64,000 bases of DNA. Origin: an uncultured Chloroflexota bacterium. Its GTDB lineage: Bacteria; Chloroflexota; Anaerolineae; Anaerolineales; Anaerolineaceae. Shown here one piece after another: positions 25,901 through 34,088 of this stretch (its first letter is position 1; each line of letters opens with the position of its first letter). The position numbers were made by a program, and so were the translations under genes. Under the pieces are notes generated by a model. That model was not told the DNA's origin and searched no databases. It saw only the letters and a program-made list of their open reading frames with translations. The stretch covers positions 1-64,000 of the forward strand of contig CADATZ010000031.1 in the NCBI GenBank assembly GCA_902791025.1, in the 5' to 3' direction.

Positions 25901-26797
25901 TCATTCAAAAAATCGGCGCTTATTTCTTTCCGGACTAAATACATATTCACCTGTTGGAGGAAATTTCTGAAACGCTATTTCAAAGGCCTCAATATTTTCG
26001 CTAAACCACCCACTCCTTTTCACAGCAAATACAACATTAGAGAACGCATGAAAATAACGGTCTTTCATAAGAACAGATTGAAATGCTTTTGCTACAACAG
26101 ATGGCGGGTTATGAAAAGCACCGCACCCAAATGCACCAAGAATTAAAGCTTCAACATTGTGATCAATTGCCGCTTCGAAAATGTTTTGGATTCTTCGGCA
26201 GAATAGATGGTATAAATCGCCGTCCGGTAATATATAACCGGATCCGCTAAAGAAAGGTGCAGCACAGGTGATAACATCAACAGACCGCCAATGTGCTGAA
26301 TACTCCTGAGAAGGGTTGCATTCAATATCCGGATAATAATTGTTATCTTCCCGAAAAAAAGTAATATCCGGAGAATAAATCAGCATGTCGGTAGCCAAAA
26401 ACATACTTTTGAATTGATTGTATTTCAAAATTTTATTATGTTTACTATAAAAGTCCTTAGCTTGCTCACTGATTAAGCATGGATATAAATTACTTGCACG
26501 ACACAAATATTCTTCCTGAGCTGAAGCTCCTCGAAGAACCCCGCCTCCCGGTTCTACCGGATTAGCAAAATTCAAAATGGCAGTCTTCAATCCTTTATCA
26601 GTGAATTTATATGCTGAAATTAAAGTCAGGTTTTCCTCAAAAAAAACATGACTGTCAGAAAAATAAGGGGTTTTATTTGATAGAAACCCTTCATTGATAA
26701 CAGAAGTATTACGAATTGATGCTTCAGTTCTTTTGAGTAATTCCCGATTTCCGTGTATTCTGTTTTGTGAATCAGTGAAAATCTCAATATTATCCAT
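25901..26797 (-). CDS. PARG-like ADP-ribose glycohydrolase family protein (TIGR02452; 298 aa)
   Basis: The bacterial poly(ADP-ribose) glycohydrolase signature is present: FANPVEPGGGVLRGASAQEEYLCRAS, with Gly84-86 and the catalytic pair Glu95-Glu96 in QEEYL. The macrodomain core continues with WRSVDVITCAAPF and EALILGAFGCGAFHNPP. It should remove ADP-ribose chains or modifications. The gene is AT-rich compared with its left and right flanks, suggesting transfer. It heads a probable operon with GNAT and DUF1801 genes. Confidence 0.82.
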   Translation of the reverse strand: MDNIEIFTDSQNRIHGNRELLKRTEASIRNTSVINEGFLSNKTPYFSDSHVFFEENLTLISAYKFTDKGLKTAILNFANPVEPGGGVLRGASAQEEYLCRASNLYPCLISEQAKDFYSKHNKILKYNQFKSMFLATDMLIYSPDITFFREDNNYYPDIECNPSQEYSAHWRSVDVITCAAPFFSGSGYILPDGDLYHLFCRRIQNIFEAAIDHNVEALILGAFGCGAFHNPPSVVAKAFQSVLMKDRYFHAFSNVVFAVKRSGWFSENIEAFEIAFQKFPPTGEYVFSPERNKRRFFE

Positions 26798-26869
26798 ATT
26801 CCCCCTTTACTCTGTTTATGAATCCTCCAGCAAAGAAATTTGCCGTTTTCGGCAAAAAACCTTCAACGA

Positions 26870-28225
26870 TTATGATACTTCACCTTCATGAAGTTTGGTC
26901 AATAATACGCACGTCTCCACATGCCGGGTTCTCGGAAAGAAATCTGCGGGGCGGAGGCGGAATGGTTGGTAACCGGCGTCAGATAAGGTGCGGCAGTCGC
27001 GGGCAGCGGTGGCGGGGTCGCAGGACACCATGACGATGCGGTCGGGATCAAGGGTCAGGACGGCATTCAGGGTTTCGGGAGAGCAGCCTTTGCGCGGCGG
27101 GTCGAGGATTATCAGAGTGGGATGGATGTTTTCCCGAATCAGGGTTTCGGCGATTTCTGCGGCATCTCCGCAGAGGAAGCGGGTGTTCGTCAGTCCCATG
27201 GCGGCGGCATTGCGTTTGGCACTTTCGACCGCCTCAGGGATGATTTCCCCGCCGATGAGCTGACGGCAGTTCGCCGCCATCGAAAGACCGATAGTACCCA
27301 TCCCGCAGTAAAGATCCAGCACCACATCCTCCGGCCGGACCTGCGCGAATTCCGCTGCGGTACCGTAGAGTGCTTCGGCTGCCGGGGTGTTGACCTGGAA
27401 GAAGGAAAGCGGACCGACCTCCACGGGAACATCACAGATTTGGTCTCGTATAAAATCGGCACCGCTCAAGACCCGGTTCCGTGGACCCAATACGGGGCCT
27501 TTGGGATCGGGATTGATGTTCAGGAGCACGGATGTGACTGTCGGGAACAGTTCCCGAATCTTCTCCGCGGCTTCCTTGTCACCCGAGAAACCCTCGGAAA
27601 CGGAGACGATGATCAGCATGATCTCCCCGGTCAGTCCGCTCCGCCGCAGCACGAGGTGGTGAAATTGGGACAGTGGGGACGTATCTAAGTGTCCCACACC
27701 TGGGACACTTAGATACGTCCCCACTGTCCCAATTATATTAAGAAATTCTTGCGGAACGATCCGGCAGTTCGGAACCGGGACCACCCGGTGGGTCTTCTCG
27801 GAATAAAACCCGGCAAAGAGCTTTCCCTCCGCATCCATACCGATAGAAAACTCCGCCTTATTGCGGTAGGCTACCGTCAGCGGAGAGGGTTGGATCGGTT
27901 CCATCGGCAGCTCATCAAAGCCACCGATGCGCCGGAAGGCATCGCGGACAAAACCGGTTTTCGCATCCAGCTCCGCCTCATAGGTCATGTGACGAAAGCA
28001 GCAGCCCCCGCAGCGCTCCTGCTCCGGACAATCGGCCCAGATCCGGTCCGCAGATGGTTCAATGATCCCGCGAATCTCCGCCTCATAAAAACGGCTGCGT
28101 TCCGCAGTCACCGCCACGCGCAGCAGATCCCCCGGCACCGCACCGGAGACAAAAACCGTCTTCCCGTCCGGAGCTTTCCCGACACCTTTCCCGTTATTCG
28201 CCAACCGTTCGATTTTGAGTTCCAT
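26870..28225 (-). CDS. 23S rRNA (uracil-C5)-methyltransferase, RlmD/TrmA family (451 aa)
   Basis: An N-terminal TRAM domain (residues 1-60) is followed by the [4Fe-4S] cysteines (Cys66, 72, 75 in CPEQERCGGC, and VPNC at 154). The SAM-binding DLYCGMGTIGLS, DPPRKGC, and catalytic VSCDPATAARD motifs follow. It methylates uridine at C5 in 23S rRNA (m5U1939 or m5U747). Residues ~164-188 are encoded by a 72-bp near-perfect palindrome yet the frame stays open. The start abuts the stop of the DUF1016 gene, so the two are coupled. Confidence 0.88.
   Translation of the reverse strand: MELKIERLANNGKGVGKAPDGKTVFVSGAVPGDLLRVAVTAERSRFYEAEIRGIIEPSADRIWADCPEQERCGGCCFRHMTYEAELDAKTGFVRDAFRRIGGFDELPMEPIQPSPLTVAYRNKAEFSIGMDAEGKLFAGFYSEKTHRVVPVPNCRIVPQEFLNIIGTVGTYLSVPGVGHLDTSPLSQFHHLVLRRSGLTGEIMLIIVSVSEGFSGDKEAAEKIRELFPTVTSVLLNINPDPKGPVLGPRNRVLSGADFIRDQICDVPVEVGPLSFFQVNTPAAEALYGTAAEFAQVRPEDVVLDLYCGMGTIGLSMAANCRQLIGGEIIPEAVESAKRNAAAMGLTNTRFLCGDAAEIAETLIRENIHPTLIILDPPRKGCSPETLNAVLTLDPDRIVMVSCDPATAARDCRTLSDAGYQPFRLRPADFFPRTRHVETCVLLTKLHEGEVS
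27663..27734. repeat. 72-bp perfect palindrome inside the methyltransferase gene
   Basis: Arms 27663-27696 and 27701-27734 are exact reverse complements over 34 bp around the loop CACC. The outer motif is GGGACAGTGGGGACG. It lies in frame inside the RlmD-like gene and encodes a stretch rich in G, T, S and L between conserved segments. Confidence 0.95.
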
Positions 28226-29386
28226 TCAGCTCATCCCGTCAGATTCCAACAATTTCTTTAAGCTTTCAACATCCGGCAGGGCTTTCTTCAGCTCTTCCGA
28301 CATATCTTTTGATGTCTTATAAGTCGCCACACCCATCGGCTTATCAAAGTCCCGGATCACGTAATCGACGAAAGATTTTTCCATATCTTTGCACAAAATC
28401 AAACCGATTGATGGATTCTCATGTGGTTTTTTCTCAAATCCATCGAGAATGCTCAAATAACCGGAAAGCTGGCCAAGATAAGCTGTTTTGAATGGGCCTT
28501 TTTTCAGTTCGACCGCAACCAGACAATTCAGCGAGCGGTTGAAAAACAGCAGGTCTATATATTGGTCCACACCAAAGGCATCCAGATGATATTGATTGCG
28601 AATGAAGGCAAAATCCTTTCCGAAAGTCAGGATGAAGTTCTTCACATTGTGGACGATGGCATTTTCCAAAACACGTTCATCGATATCCGCATCGTCCCGG
28701 GAATTCAGTTCTTCCACATTGATGAAATCCAGCAGATATTCATCTTTGAAAACGTTGATCGCGCGAAGAGCCTGCTGCGTGGAAGACATGGTCTGCAGGA
28801 AATTATTCGGCAGCTGCGCCCGGTGATGATAATCGTCTTCCCGGAGATGTGTTTTCAGGGAATCATATGAATATTGATTAAATACGCTTTGTTTTATATA
28901 AAAAATACGTTCATCAATATCTTTGGTCATTGACAAAATCAATGTATGATGAGAAAAGCCAATTCTAAAGAACTCATCGAAAGGGAAATCATTATAATTT
29001 GGCACATGCGTCTGCCAAATTGAATTTCCAATATTTATTCCTAATTTGGCAGATGCATCTGCCAAATTATTGTTTTTTTCATAATACATTACATTATCCC
29101 TATCAAGAATTTTCCATTCTTCATAGAAGATTCGCATATTGCGAAGATTCCGCGCGGAAAAACCTCTGAGTCCAGGTAATTCCTTTTGCAGCCTTTCACT
29201 GATCATGTCGATCGCGCCTTTACCCCAGAAACCTTTCCGGGAATTCAGCGAGATATATTTTCCGATCCCATAATAAAGCATCAGTTGTTTTTCATTTACT
29301 GAGCGGGCGGCTTCATACTGACTTTGTAATATCGCTGATTTTATCGCGCTGACAGCTTCGTCATAGTTTTTGTTCATTTCTGCCAT
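28226..29386 (-). CDS. DUF1016 PDDEXK nuclease family protein (YhcG-like, 386 aa)
   Basis: The N-terminal DUF1016_N helical domain (YYGIGKYISLNSR; RNLRNMRIFYEEW) and C-terminal PDDEXK nuclease domain are present. The latter has VDQYIDLLFFNRSLNCLVAVELKKG, with the Asp and ELK catalytic residues. Family members occur in restriction and phage-defence contexts, but the exact role is not settled. AGGAG precedes ATG 29386. The variable linker (residues ~105-130) is encoded by two 26-bp palindromes. It is translationally coupled to the rRNA methyltransferase downstream. Confidence 0.85.
   Translation of the reverse strand: MAEMNKNYDEAVSAIKSAILQSQYEAARSVNEKQLMLYYGIGKYISLNSRKGFWGKGAIDMISERLQKELPGLRGFSARNLRNMRIFYEEWKILDRDNVMYYEKNNNLADASAKLGINIGNSIWQTHVPNYNDFPFDEFFRIGFSHHTLILSMTKDIDERIFYIKQSVFNQYSYDSLKTHLREDDYHHRAQLPNNFLQTMSSTQQALRAINVFKDEYLLDFINVEELNSRDDADIDERVLENAIVHNVKNFILTFGKDFAFIRNQYHLDAFGVDQYIDLLFFNRSLNCLVAVELKKGPFKTAYLGQLSGYLSILDGFEKKPHENPSIGLILCKDMEKSFVDYVIRDFDKPMGVATYKTSKDMSEELKKALPDVESLKKLLESDGMS
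28996..29068. repeat. Two 26-bp palindromes in DUF1016 linker
   Basis: 29043-29068 is a perfect palindrome with half-site AATTTGGCAGATG. 28996-29021 is a copy with a few changes, 47 bp away. Both lie within the linker-coding part of the nuclease gene. Confidence 0.85.
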
Positions 29387-29441
29387 GAAAAACTCCTGCT
29401 TTCAATGATATCACATTAATGTATCGATTCTAAACCAACAG

Positions 29442-29508
29442 CGACGCACATGGGGACTGGCATCTTGTGCGGCACAGCCTGCACAAGCGTGCCTGTCCCC
29501 ATGTGCTC
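29442..29508. repeat. GCACATGGGGAC palindromic element, copy 3
   Basis: A full palindrome with termini GCACATGGGGACTGGCA and GCCTGTCCCCATGTGC and central GTGCGGCACAGCCTGCAC. It is followed by GTGAATAG, like other copies. It lies between the DUF1016 start and a gene remnant. Confidence 0.85.
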
Positions 29509-29531
29509 TGTCGTGAATAGTAATACTGTAA

Positions 29532-29648
29532 TTATTTTCGCCGGTTCAGCTTCCAGAGAGCAACGCTGATGAGCCAGGTGATAGCAAAGGCCTCCAGCAG
29601 AACAATACAGATATTCAATAGAAATGCTTTTTTCAGGTTACTGTTAAA
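29532..29648 (-). pseudogene. Remnant of a membrane-protein gene
   Basis: A 38-codon frame with no start codon encodes a convincing transmembrane helix and basic tail (AFLLNICIVLLEAF, then WLISVALWKLNRRK). It looks like the C-terminus of a membrane protein whose 5' part is gone. The 294-bp gap between the DUF1016 and nitroreductase genes holds only this and a palindromic element. Confidence 0.35.
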
Positions 29649-29680
29649 TTAGAACAGCAAAATTGAGGCGGCGAAAACAC

Positions 29681-30274
29681 TCATATCTCGGATATCCATG
29701 TCACCGGATTGCCCGTACGCGGCAGTGGACTGCGGTTTGGCAGACCTTCGGCAGAAAACCCAAGCGCAAGGGCACCGGTGACCGTCTCATCTTCCTGAAG
29801 TCCGAGTCCGTACAGATATTCCCGCACCGCTTCATCTTCATCCAGCCAGTGCAGCTGGTTGATCCAGCAGGACCCCAGGTCCAGCGCATTGGCGGCGATC
29901 ATCATATTCTCCAAAGCGCAAGAGGAATCCGCCATGGCATTGCCATAGCCCTTTTTGTTGGCGGTGACGATCAGCACCGGGGTATTGTAATGAAAGATAT
30001 AGCCGCCCCGTTTGGATGCGTTGATCGAATTCTTCAAGGAAGCATAGGTATCCTCACGGATCTCCATCTTCGCGAAAGCTGTCTGTACGATCCAGGCAAG
30101 CTCTTTCAGAATAGCCGCATCTGTGATCACCAGAAAATGGGTCGTTTGACTGTTCCCGCCACTGGGTGCATAGCGTCCTGATTCAATAACCTTTTCGATC
30201 AGTTCCCGCCCGGGTACTTCAGGAGAAAACCTTCTTGTACTGCGTCTGGTCAAAATCGCGTCAATTGTGTCCAT
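29681..30274 (-). CDS. Nitroreductase family protein (197 aa)
   Basis: This is an FMN-dependent NAD(P)H oxidoreductase fold: MDTIDAILTRRSTRRF at the N-terminus, SGRYAPSGGNSQTTHFLV for FMN phosphate binding, and ALDLGSCWINQLHW with the late flavin-binding strand GALALGF. The frame is open to 30304, but ATG 30274 is preceded by AGGAG at good spacing. Substrate (nitroaromatic, quinone or other) cannot be told. It is divergent from the M50 protease gene. Confidence 0.88.
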   Translation of the reverse strand: MDTIDAILTRRSTRRFSPEVPGRELIEKVIESGRYAPSGGNSQTTHFLVITDAAILKELAWIVQTAFAKMEIREDTYASLKNSINASKRGGYIFHYNTPVLIVTANKKGYGNAMADSSCALENMMIAANALDLGSCWINQLHWLDEDEAVREYLYGLGLQEDETVTGALALGFSAEGLPNRSPLPRTGNPVTWISEI

Positions 30275-30369
30275 CACCACTCCTATAATGACTGTTCGTT
30301 TCATTTTGAACGATGATTCATCTCACATTTCTCAGGTATTGTTCGTCTATACCCATTATAATTGCAAAT

Positions 30370-31020
30370 ATGCTGAATCTTAGTGTACCATTGCTTATTT
30401 GTCGGGTGATCACGCTGCTGATTGCCTTTACCTTTCATGAATTCAGCCATGCACAGGTGGCTGTCTGGCTGGGAGATGATACGCCGCGGCGTGACGGACG
30501 GCTCTCGCTGAATCCGCTGCGGCATTTGGACCCCTGGGGCTGCCTGCTCCTGCTCACCGCAGGGTTTGGCTTCGCGAAACCGGTCCGTGTGAACCCATAC
30601 GCGGTCACACGGAAAAACAAAGCCGGCATGATGCTGGTAGCCGCAGCCGGACCCTGCGCCAACCTGCTGCTGGCGATCCTCGGTGCGGTGATCCTCCGCT
30701 CAGGACTCATCCGCACCAACACACCGCCTTTCGGGCTGTCCTGGATGCCGCGGCCTGCATATTTTCTGAGCCAATTCATCTGGACAAACTGCAGCCTGAT
30801 GGTTTTCAACCTGATCCCGCTGTCTCCATTGGACGGGGAAAAGGTCGTCGGTTATTTTATTCCCGACTCTTTCCGCAATACATGGAATCAGATCCAGGCA
30901 CAGGGGATGAAGATCCTGATGCTGTGCTTTTTCGTCCTGCCGTACCTTCGAATAAACTTTATGGACCAATTTGTCGGGAATCTCAGCATGGCACTTTACC
31001 GCATGCTGCTTGGGGGATGA
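30370..31020 (+). CDS. Site-2 protease family membrane protein, M50 (216 aa)
   Basis: The zinc-protease motif HEFSH lies in the first transmembrane helix (LLIAFTFHEFSHA), and the second motif NLIPLSPLDG is near residue 160. AAAGPCANLLLAI also fits the family. It is a small rhomboid-like intramembrane metalloprotease without a PDZ domain. An upstream in-frame ATG at 30313 adds 19 residues; neither start has a clear RBS. It is the first gene before GIY-YIG and era. Confidence 0.82.
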   Translation: MLNLSVPLLICRVITLLIAFTFHEFSHAQVAVWLGDDTPRRDGRLSLNPLRHLDPWGCLLLLTAGFGFAKPVRVNPYAVTRKNKAGMMLVAAAGPCANLLLAILGAVILRSGLIRTNTPPFGLSWMPRPAYFLSQFIWTNCSLMVFNLIPLSPLDGEKVVGYFIPDSFRNTWNQIQAQGMKILMLCFFVLPYLRINFMDQFVGNLSMALYRMLLGG

Positions 31021-31320
31021 CCGGTTTTCGGAGGAACTACGGAAGGATCTGAGGAACCCGCCCCCTATTACTGCTATATAGTCCGCTGCAGCGATAATAC
31101 GCTGTACACAGGGATCACCAATAATCTGGAACGGCGGATCGCCGTTCATAACAAGGGAAAGGGCGGGGCTTATACCGCATCCCGCCGTCCGGTGGAGCTT
31201 CTTTACAGTGAATATGCCGGTTCCAAAGGTGATGCACTCCGCCGGGAACTGGCAATCAAAGCCCTCTCCCGTTCGCAAAAACTCGCATTGATCAATCAGG
31301 AGGATCATGGAAAACAGTGA
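31021..31320 (+). CDS. GIY-YIG nuclease-domain protein, start codon unclear or disrupted
   Basis: The frame encodes a typical small GIY-YIG domain: YYCYIVRCSDNTLYTGITNN, LERRIAVHNKGKGG, AYTASRRPVELLYSE and ALRRELAIKALSR. Family members of this UPF0213/YhbQ size are ~95 residues. The frame follows the M50 TGA directly and has no ATG, GTG or TTG before the domain. An ATG overlapping the M50 stop (31017) is in a different frame that ends after 11 codons. A one-base indel or an unusual start is therefore likely. The end overlaps the era start by 14 bases and contains its RBS. Confidence 0.65.
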   Translation, partial: PVFGGTTEGSEEPAPYYCYIVRCSDNTLYTGITNNLERRIAVHNKGKGGAYTASRRPVELLYSEYAGSKGDALRRELAIKALSRSQKLALINQEDHGKQ

Positions 31321-32218
31321 ATTTCATTCCGGCTTTATCTGTGTGGTCGGCCGTCCGAACGTCGGGAAATCATCGCTGATCAATCTGCTGCTCGGACAAA
31401 AAATCGCGGCAGTTTCACCGCGTCCGCAAACAACGCAGCGCGTCCAGCTGGGCATATTGAGCGATGATGACTCTCAGATGATCTTCATGGATACCCCCGG
31501 GATCCACAAGCCGCTCTCAAAGCTGGGTGAAGTGATGAACGAAGCCGCCATTGACACCATCAGCGATGCCGATTGTGTGATGTGGATCGTTGATATTTCC
31601 GTCAAACCTAACAAAGAGGATGAGATCGTTTTCCAGCGGATCACTGCCGGAGCGAAGCCCGAAAATGTTGTGATGGTGCTGAACAAATGCGACTTGGTCA
31701 ATCCGAACCAGCTGGCGGAAAACGAGAATTTCTATAAAAAACTGCTGCCGGATGCCAAACGAATGAATGTTTCCTGCCGGACCGGCGCCGGAATTCCGGA
31801 ACTGACCGCCGAGCTCAAATCACGCCTGCCGGAGGGTCCCGCTTTTTATGATCCGGATCAGATCACGGACCTGTATGAGCGGGAAATTGCTGCGGACCTG
31901 ATTCGTGAGAGTCTGCTCAAAAATCTCGATGACGAGATCCCACACTCCATTGCCGTCCGGATCGAGGAATATAAAGACCGGACAGAAACGAACTCCTACA
32001 TCAACGCCACGCTGCTGCTTGACCGCGAATCTCACAAGGGGATCGTTATCGGAAAGAATGGCGAAATGATCAAAAAAATCGGACAGGATGCCCGGCGTGA
32101 GATCGAAAGGCTTACCGATCGCAAGATTTTCCTGGAGCTGCGGGTGAAGGTGATGAAAAACTGGAGGAACGATGAAAATCTTCTGCGGCAGCTCGGGATC
32201 AAACGACCGGATGATTAG
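31307..32218 (+). CDS. era: GTPase Era (303 aa)
   Basis: G1 GRPNVGKS, G2 PQTTQ, G3 DTPG and G4 NKCD motifs are in the N-terminal GTPase domain. The C-terminal KH domain carries GIVIGKNGEMIKKIGQDARREIE. Era binds 16S rRNA and helps 30S maturation. AGGAGG lies six bases before the ATG, inside the GIY-YIG frame. Length and order are normal. Confidence 0.96.
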   Translation: MENSEFHSGFICVVGRPNVGKSSLINLLLGQKIAAVSPRPQTTQRVQLGILSDDDSQMIFMDTPGIHKPLSKLGEVMNEAAIDTISDADCVMWIVDISVKPNKEDEIVFQRITAGAKPENVVMVLNKCDLVNPNQLAENENFYKKLLPDAKRMNVSCRTGAGIPELTAELKSRLPEGPAFYDPDQITDLYEREIAADLIRESLLKNLDDEIPHSIAVRIEEYKDRTETNSYINATLLLDRESHKGIVIGKNGEMIKKIGQDARREIERLTDRKIFLELRVKVMKNWRNDENLLRQLGIKRPDD

Positions 32219-32304
32219 GATAGTAAATAATAACAAATCTGATATATTCGTGTGATTTGTGAGTAAAATAAGTACGATTTAGAAATGAAAGGAGCATAAA
32301 CATA

Positions 32305-33972
32305 GTGAAAAAAAGCTTTTATGTTTGTGTAATTTTGTCCCTTGTCTTACTGTTGACAGCCTGCGGAACCACAAAACCAACGGCTGAACCGACAGCAGTT
32401 CCGCCGACGGAAGCACCCGTCGAAGCCCCTGTGGAAGCTCCCACGGAAGAACCTACCGCAGAAGCAGCTGTCGTGACCGAACCGACTGTTGAAGAAGTTC
32501 CGACCGAAGCCATCCCGGAAGAACCGGCTGCGGCTGAAGCTCCCGCTGCACCGAAAGCCGGCGGCAGCATCACCATCGCCATTTCACAGGATCTGGATCA
32601 GAGTCTTGACCCGCTTGTTTCTACCTCTGCCGGTAAGCGTGAGATCTTTTTCAACATCTTTGAAGGGCTCGTAAAAGCTGCACCGGATGGCAGTTTTGTC
32701 CCGGCTCTTGCGGAAAGCTATGAAATATCAGACGATGCCACGACCTTTACCTTCAAACTGCGTGATGGCGTCAAGTTCCACAATGGCAGCAGCCTGACGG
32801 CTGAAGACGTTGTCTACACACTCGATAGATGCCGGGGAACGGAAACCGGAGTTCCGCTTCTCCCTGTTTATTCCGAAATGGAGTCTGTTTCAGCTACCGA
32901 CGACAAAACCGTCGTGATCAAGCTGAATAAACCGGACATTGAATACCTCGCCTATCTGAATACGGCGATCATTCCGCATGACTATGCGGATCAGGATATC
33001 TTCCCGATCGGTACCGGTCCTTACAAATTCAAGTCCCGCACGGTTCAGGAAAATATCGTGCTTGAGAAATTCGCGGATTATTGGGGTGAACCGGGTTATC
33101 TTGATGAAGTGACCTTCCGCATCATCGAAAATACGGACGCACTGGTGATGGCCCTGCGCAGCGGATCCGTTGATCTCAGCGTGCATCGTGTTGCCTCTGA
33201 CGTGCAGGATCTTGGTGATGAATACGAGCTTCTTGAGTCCCCGACTAACCTGATCCAGGCCCTTTACCTGAACAATGATGTTGAACCGCTGAATGACCTG
33301 CGTGTCCGCCAGGCGCTCAACTACGCGGTGAATGTGGAAGATGTTATGCTCATCGTCAATGACGGTTTTGGTACAGCCATCGGTTCCAGTATCTACCCCG
33401 CTTTCGGGAAATACTTCATGCCGGAACTGGCTGAAGCCTATCCGTATGATCCGGAAAAGGCAAAAGAACTGCTGAGCGAAGCCGGTTACCCGGATGGTTT
33501 CTCTCTGACGATCACGGCTCCTTCTAACTATGTGATCCATGTCAATACCGCCCAGGTGATCGCGGAACAGCTGAAAGCCGTCGGAATTGACGCGAAGATC
33601 AACCTGGTGGAATGGGCAACCTGGCTGAGTGAAGTCTATCAGGGACGCAACTTTGAAGCGACCGTTGTCGGTTTCGACGCTTCTTTCCTGACCGCCCGTG
33701 CTTTGCTGGAACGTTGGCTTTCCGACAACAGCAAGAACATGATCAACTATAACAATCCGGAATATGACCGGGTACTGAAAGAAGCCTTTGCCGCCACCAA
33801 CGAGGAAGAACAGACCGCGCTTTACAAACAGGCGGAAAAGATGCTCTCTGATGATGCGGCCAATGTTTACCTGATGGACCCCAACGACCTGACTGTTATC
33901 AGCAAGAAGCTTGACGGTTATATCTTCTATCCGCTGTTCGTCATCGATCTGGCGAAGATATATTATAAGTAG
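32305..33972 (+). CDS. Peptide/solute ABC transporter binding lipoprotein, family 5 (555 aa)
   Basis: The start is GTG 32305 after AAAGGAG. A lipoprotein signal (LLLTACG) tethers it to the membrane. Residues 23-75 are a Pro/Glu/Ala/Thr linker. The remaining ~480 residues form a family 5 (DppA/OppA) binding protein: LDPLVSTSAGKREIFFNIFEGLV, LAESYEISDDATTFTFKLRDG, FGTAIGSSIYP and DPEKAKELLSEAGY. No permease or ATPase genes are adjacent, so it must work with components encoded elsewhere. Confidence 0.88.
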   Translation: MKKSFYVCVILSLVLLLTACGTTKPTAEPTAVPPTEAPVEAPVEAPTEEPTAEAAVVTEPTVEEVPTEAIPEEPAAAEAPAAPKAGGSITIAISQDLDQSLDPLVSTSAGKREIFFNIFEGLVKAAPDGSFVPALAESYEISDDATTFTFKLRDGVKFHNGSSLTAEDVVYTLDRCRGTETGVPLLPVYSEMESVSATDDKTVVIKLNKPDIEYLAYLNTAIIPHDYADQDIFPIGTGPYKFKSRTVQENIVLEKFADYWGEPGYLDEVTFRIIENTDALVMALRSGSVDLSVHRVASDVQDLGDEYELLESPTNLIQALYLNNDVEPLNDLRVRQALNYAVNVEDVMLIVNDGFGTAIGSSIYPAFGKYFMPELAEAYPYDPEKAKELLSEAGYPDGFSLTITAPSNYVIHVNTAQVIAEQLKAVGIDAKINLVEWATWLSEVYQGRNFEATVVGFDASFLTARALLERWLSDNSKNMINYNNPEYDRVLKEAFAATNEEEQTALYKQAEKMLSDDAANVYLMDPNDLTVISKKLDGYIFYPLFVIDLAKIYYK

Positions 33973-34000
33973 TTGGAAGTTAGCAGTTAGAAGTCAGAAG
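33973..34000 (+). repeat. Heptamer array after lipoprotein stop
   Basis: Four 7-nt units of the TTAGCAG/TTAGAAG type begin right after TAG (33970-33972). Together with the inverted array at 34041-34064 they flank the terminator. Confidence 0.8.
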
Positions 34001-34002
34001 AT

Positions 34003-34032
34003 AAGTCCGCTGAAAAAAGGCGGACTTTTTTT
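34003..34032 (+). terminator. Rho-independent terminator after lipoprotein gene
   Basis: AAGTCCGC (34003-34010) pairs with GCGGACTT (34020-34027), followed by five T residues. Confidence 0.85.
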
Positions 34033-34040
34033 ATCGTCAT

Positions 34041-34064
34041 CTACTATCTGCTAACTACTAACTC
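34041..34064 (-). repeat. Inverted heptamer array after the terminator
   Basis: On the minus strand this reads TTAGTAG, TTAGCAG, ATAGTAG, the same heptamer class as the array at 33973-34000 in opposite orientation. Confidence 0.7.
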
Positions 34065-34088
34065 AAAATTATGGTAAGATTATAGAGT

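Noticed and set aside
31018..31020. TGA as a sense codon (code change)
   Set aside because: Many genes in the window end at TGA at the family-expected length, so a general recoding is excluded; local readthrough remains open.
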